Shown here: positions 63,463 to 64,000 of the stretch, one piece after another
Layout of the letters: each line of letters begins with the position of its first letter
How positions within the stretch are numbered: the first letter of the stretch is position 1
Assembly: GCF_024129865.1 (NCBI RefSeq)
Contig: NZ_JAMYFE010000033.1
Span: 62,001-126,000, forward strand
DNA length: 64,000 bases
Direction of reading: 5' to 3'
Origin: Stieleria tagensis
GTDB taxonomy: Bacteria > Planctomycetota > Planctomycetia > Pirellulales > Pirellulaceae
Notes under the pieces: generated by a model
The model's database searches: none
Told to the model about the DNA's origin: nothing
The model's input: only the letters and a program-made list of their open reading frames with translations
Translations under genes and position numbers: made by a program

Positions 63463-64000
63463 TCAATCGCCGTGTTTTTCGCGGAGCCGGCCGGAGAGTC
63501 GAAGCATCAGTTGGATGCGTTCAAATTCGTCCAACCATTGCTGTGTCACAGCGGCTAGCAGATCGACGTTGACCGCACCAATTCCGGTGGGGCAACTGGG
63601 GCCAAGTTGGGTTTCTGCCATGTGGCGATAGGTTGCCAAGGTGCGATCGCCATAGCGGCCGCAAACGAAATTATCTTCGCTTAAAAACAGCACCGACGGG
63701 ACGCGATGGCCGCCACAGGTCGACACGGCGTCGGCAAATTCGCTGTGATCATCGCGGTCAAAGAAGCGGACTTGAATCTTTTCGTTGGCGGCGGCAAAGA
63801 AATCGAAAATCGGACATTGGTTGATGCAATCCCCGCACCACGCACCGGCGGAAACCAACACCTTCATCTGTCGCTGAAACCCCTCCAGCAGGGTGCGCTG
63901 TTGCTCCGACAACTGGACTTGCCCATGCACGGCGGCCCAACGCAAACGTTGAGACTCGCTGGCATAGTTTGTCAGGAATGTTTCGTAGGCTTGGCCCTGG
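63463..64000 (-). CDS. Thioredoxin-fold protein, N-terminus beyond the window
   Basis: The frame stays open to the right edge, so the start is outside the window. LVSAGAWCGDCINQCPIFDFF carries a CGDC active-site-like motif, followed by the strand VRFFDRDDHSE and the cis-Pro loop GGHRVPSVLFLSED. This is the thioredoxin-like family common in Pirellulaceae that has CGDC where classical thioredoxins have CGPC. The C-terminal tail is helical. A reductase or chaperone role is plausible. Confidence 0.8.
   Translation of the reverse strand, partial: QGQAYETFLTNYASESQRLRWAAVHGQVQLSEQQRTLLEGFQRQMKVLVSAGAWCGDCINQCPIFDFFAAANEKIQVRFFDRDDHSEFADAVSTCGGHRVPSVLFLSEDNFVCGRYGDRTLATYRHMAETQLGPSCPTGIGAVNVDLLAAVTQQWLDEFERIQLMLRLSGRLREKHGD

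Overview
The window looks like a chromosomal segment of a marine planctomycete of the Pirellulaceae (Rhodopirellula-like). The evidence is the gene content: planctomycete cytochrome/PSD1 protein followed by a Tat-exported DUF1501 protein, two giant CxxCH haem-binding HEAT-repeat dehydrogenases, an ECF-type sigma factor overlapping a WD40 Ser/Thr kinase, a DUF1580 protein, many secreted proteins of unknown function, and dispersed short palindromic repeats. Genus-level placement is inference.

Left part (1-38.9 kb) is ordinary core and accessory chromosome. In order it holds: the end of a coiled-coil Cys-rich protein; a zinc-ribbon membrane protein; a secreted unknown; tRNA-Leu(UAA); CsbD and PRC-barrel stress proteins; HrpB helicase with a coupled secreted protein; an SGNH hydrolase; the PSCyt1/PSCyt2/PSD1 + DUF1501 pair; a large haem-binding dehydrogenase; the sigma factor/WD40 kinase pair; Mfd; a Gfo/Idh/MocA dehydrogenase; a degenerate CehA-like protein; a DnaJ-like chaperone; rnpA coupled to a thioesterase; a three-gene sugar ABC importer (binding protein, ATPase, unusually long permease, all overlapping by 4 bp); and a histidine kinase with a GGDEF-like tail.

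The accessory region (about 38.95-50.48 kb) is an integrative element in tRNA-His. An identical 45-bp direct repeat, the 3' part of tRNA-His, lies at 40284-40328 and 50403-50447. The intact tRNA and a tyrosine recombinase sit at the right end. All element genes read leftward: integrase, DUF1580 protein, small DNA-binding and unknown proteins, an S49 (SppA-like) protease, a coiled-coil protein, fragments of KorB/ParB-like proteins riddled with perfect palindromes, small HTH proteins, a DnaB-type helicase, an HTH replication-like protein with 22-bp-spaced iterons, and a decayed second integrase. No capsid, terminase or tail gene is recognisable. Left of it, a further tRNA-flank repeat (38954-39004) brackets a MazF/PemK-like toxin and an unknown partner, which suggests an older or tandem insertion.

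Right part (50.5-64 kb) returns to chromosome: a two-gene membrane pair (one HTTM-like), two SDR oxidoreductases, an SGNH+DUF1080 secreted hydrolase, an AlkD-like DNA repair protein, a RidA protein, a ThuA/dehydrogenase/HEAT/cytochrome fusion of 1465 residues, about 90-bp tandem hairpin repeats, a family-2-like glycosyltransferase and a thioredoxin-fold protein running off the edge.

The most unusual structure is a run of different, mostly perfect 16-30 bp palindromes at 44.95-45.53 kb (with two more at 40.54 and 40.78 kb). They are embedded in the KorB/ParB-like fragments and are translated as variations on one short peptide pattern.
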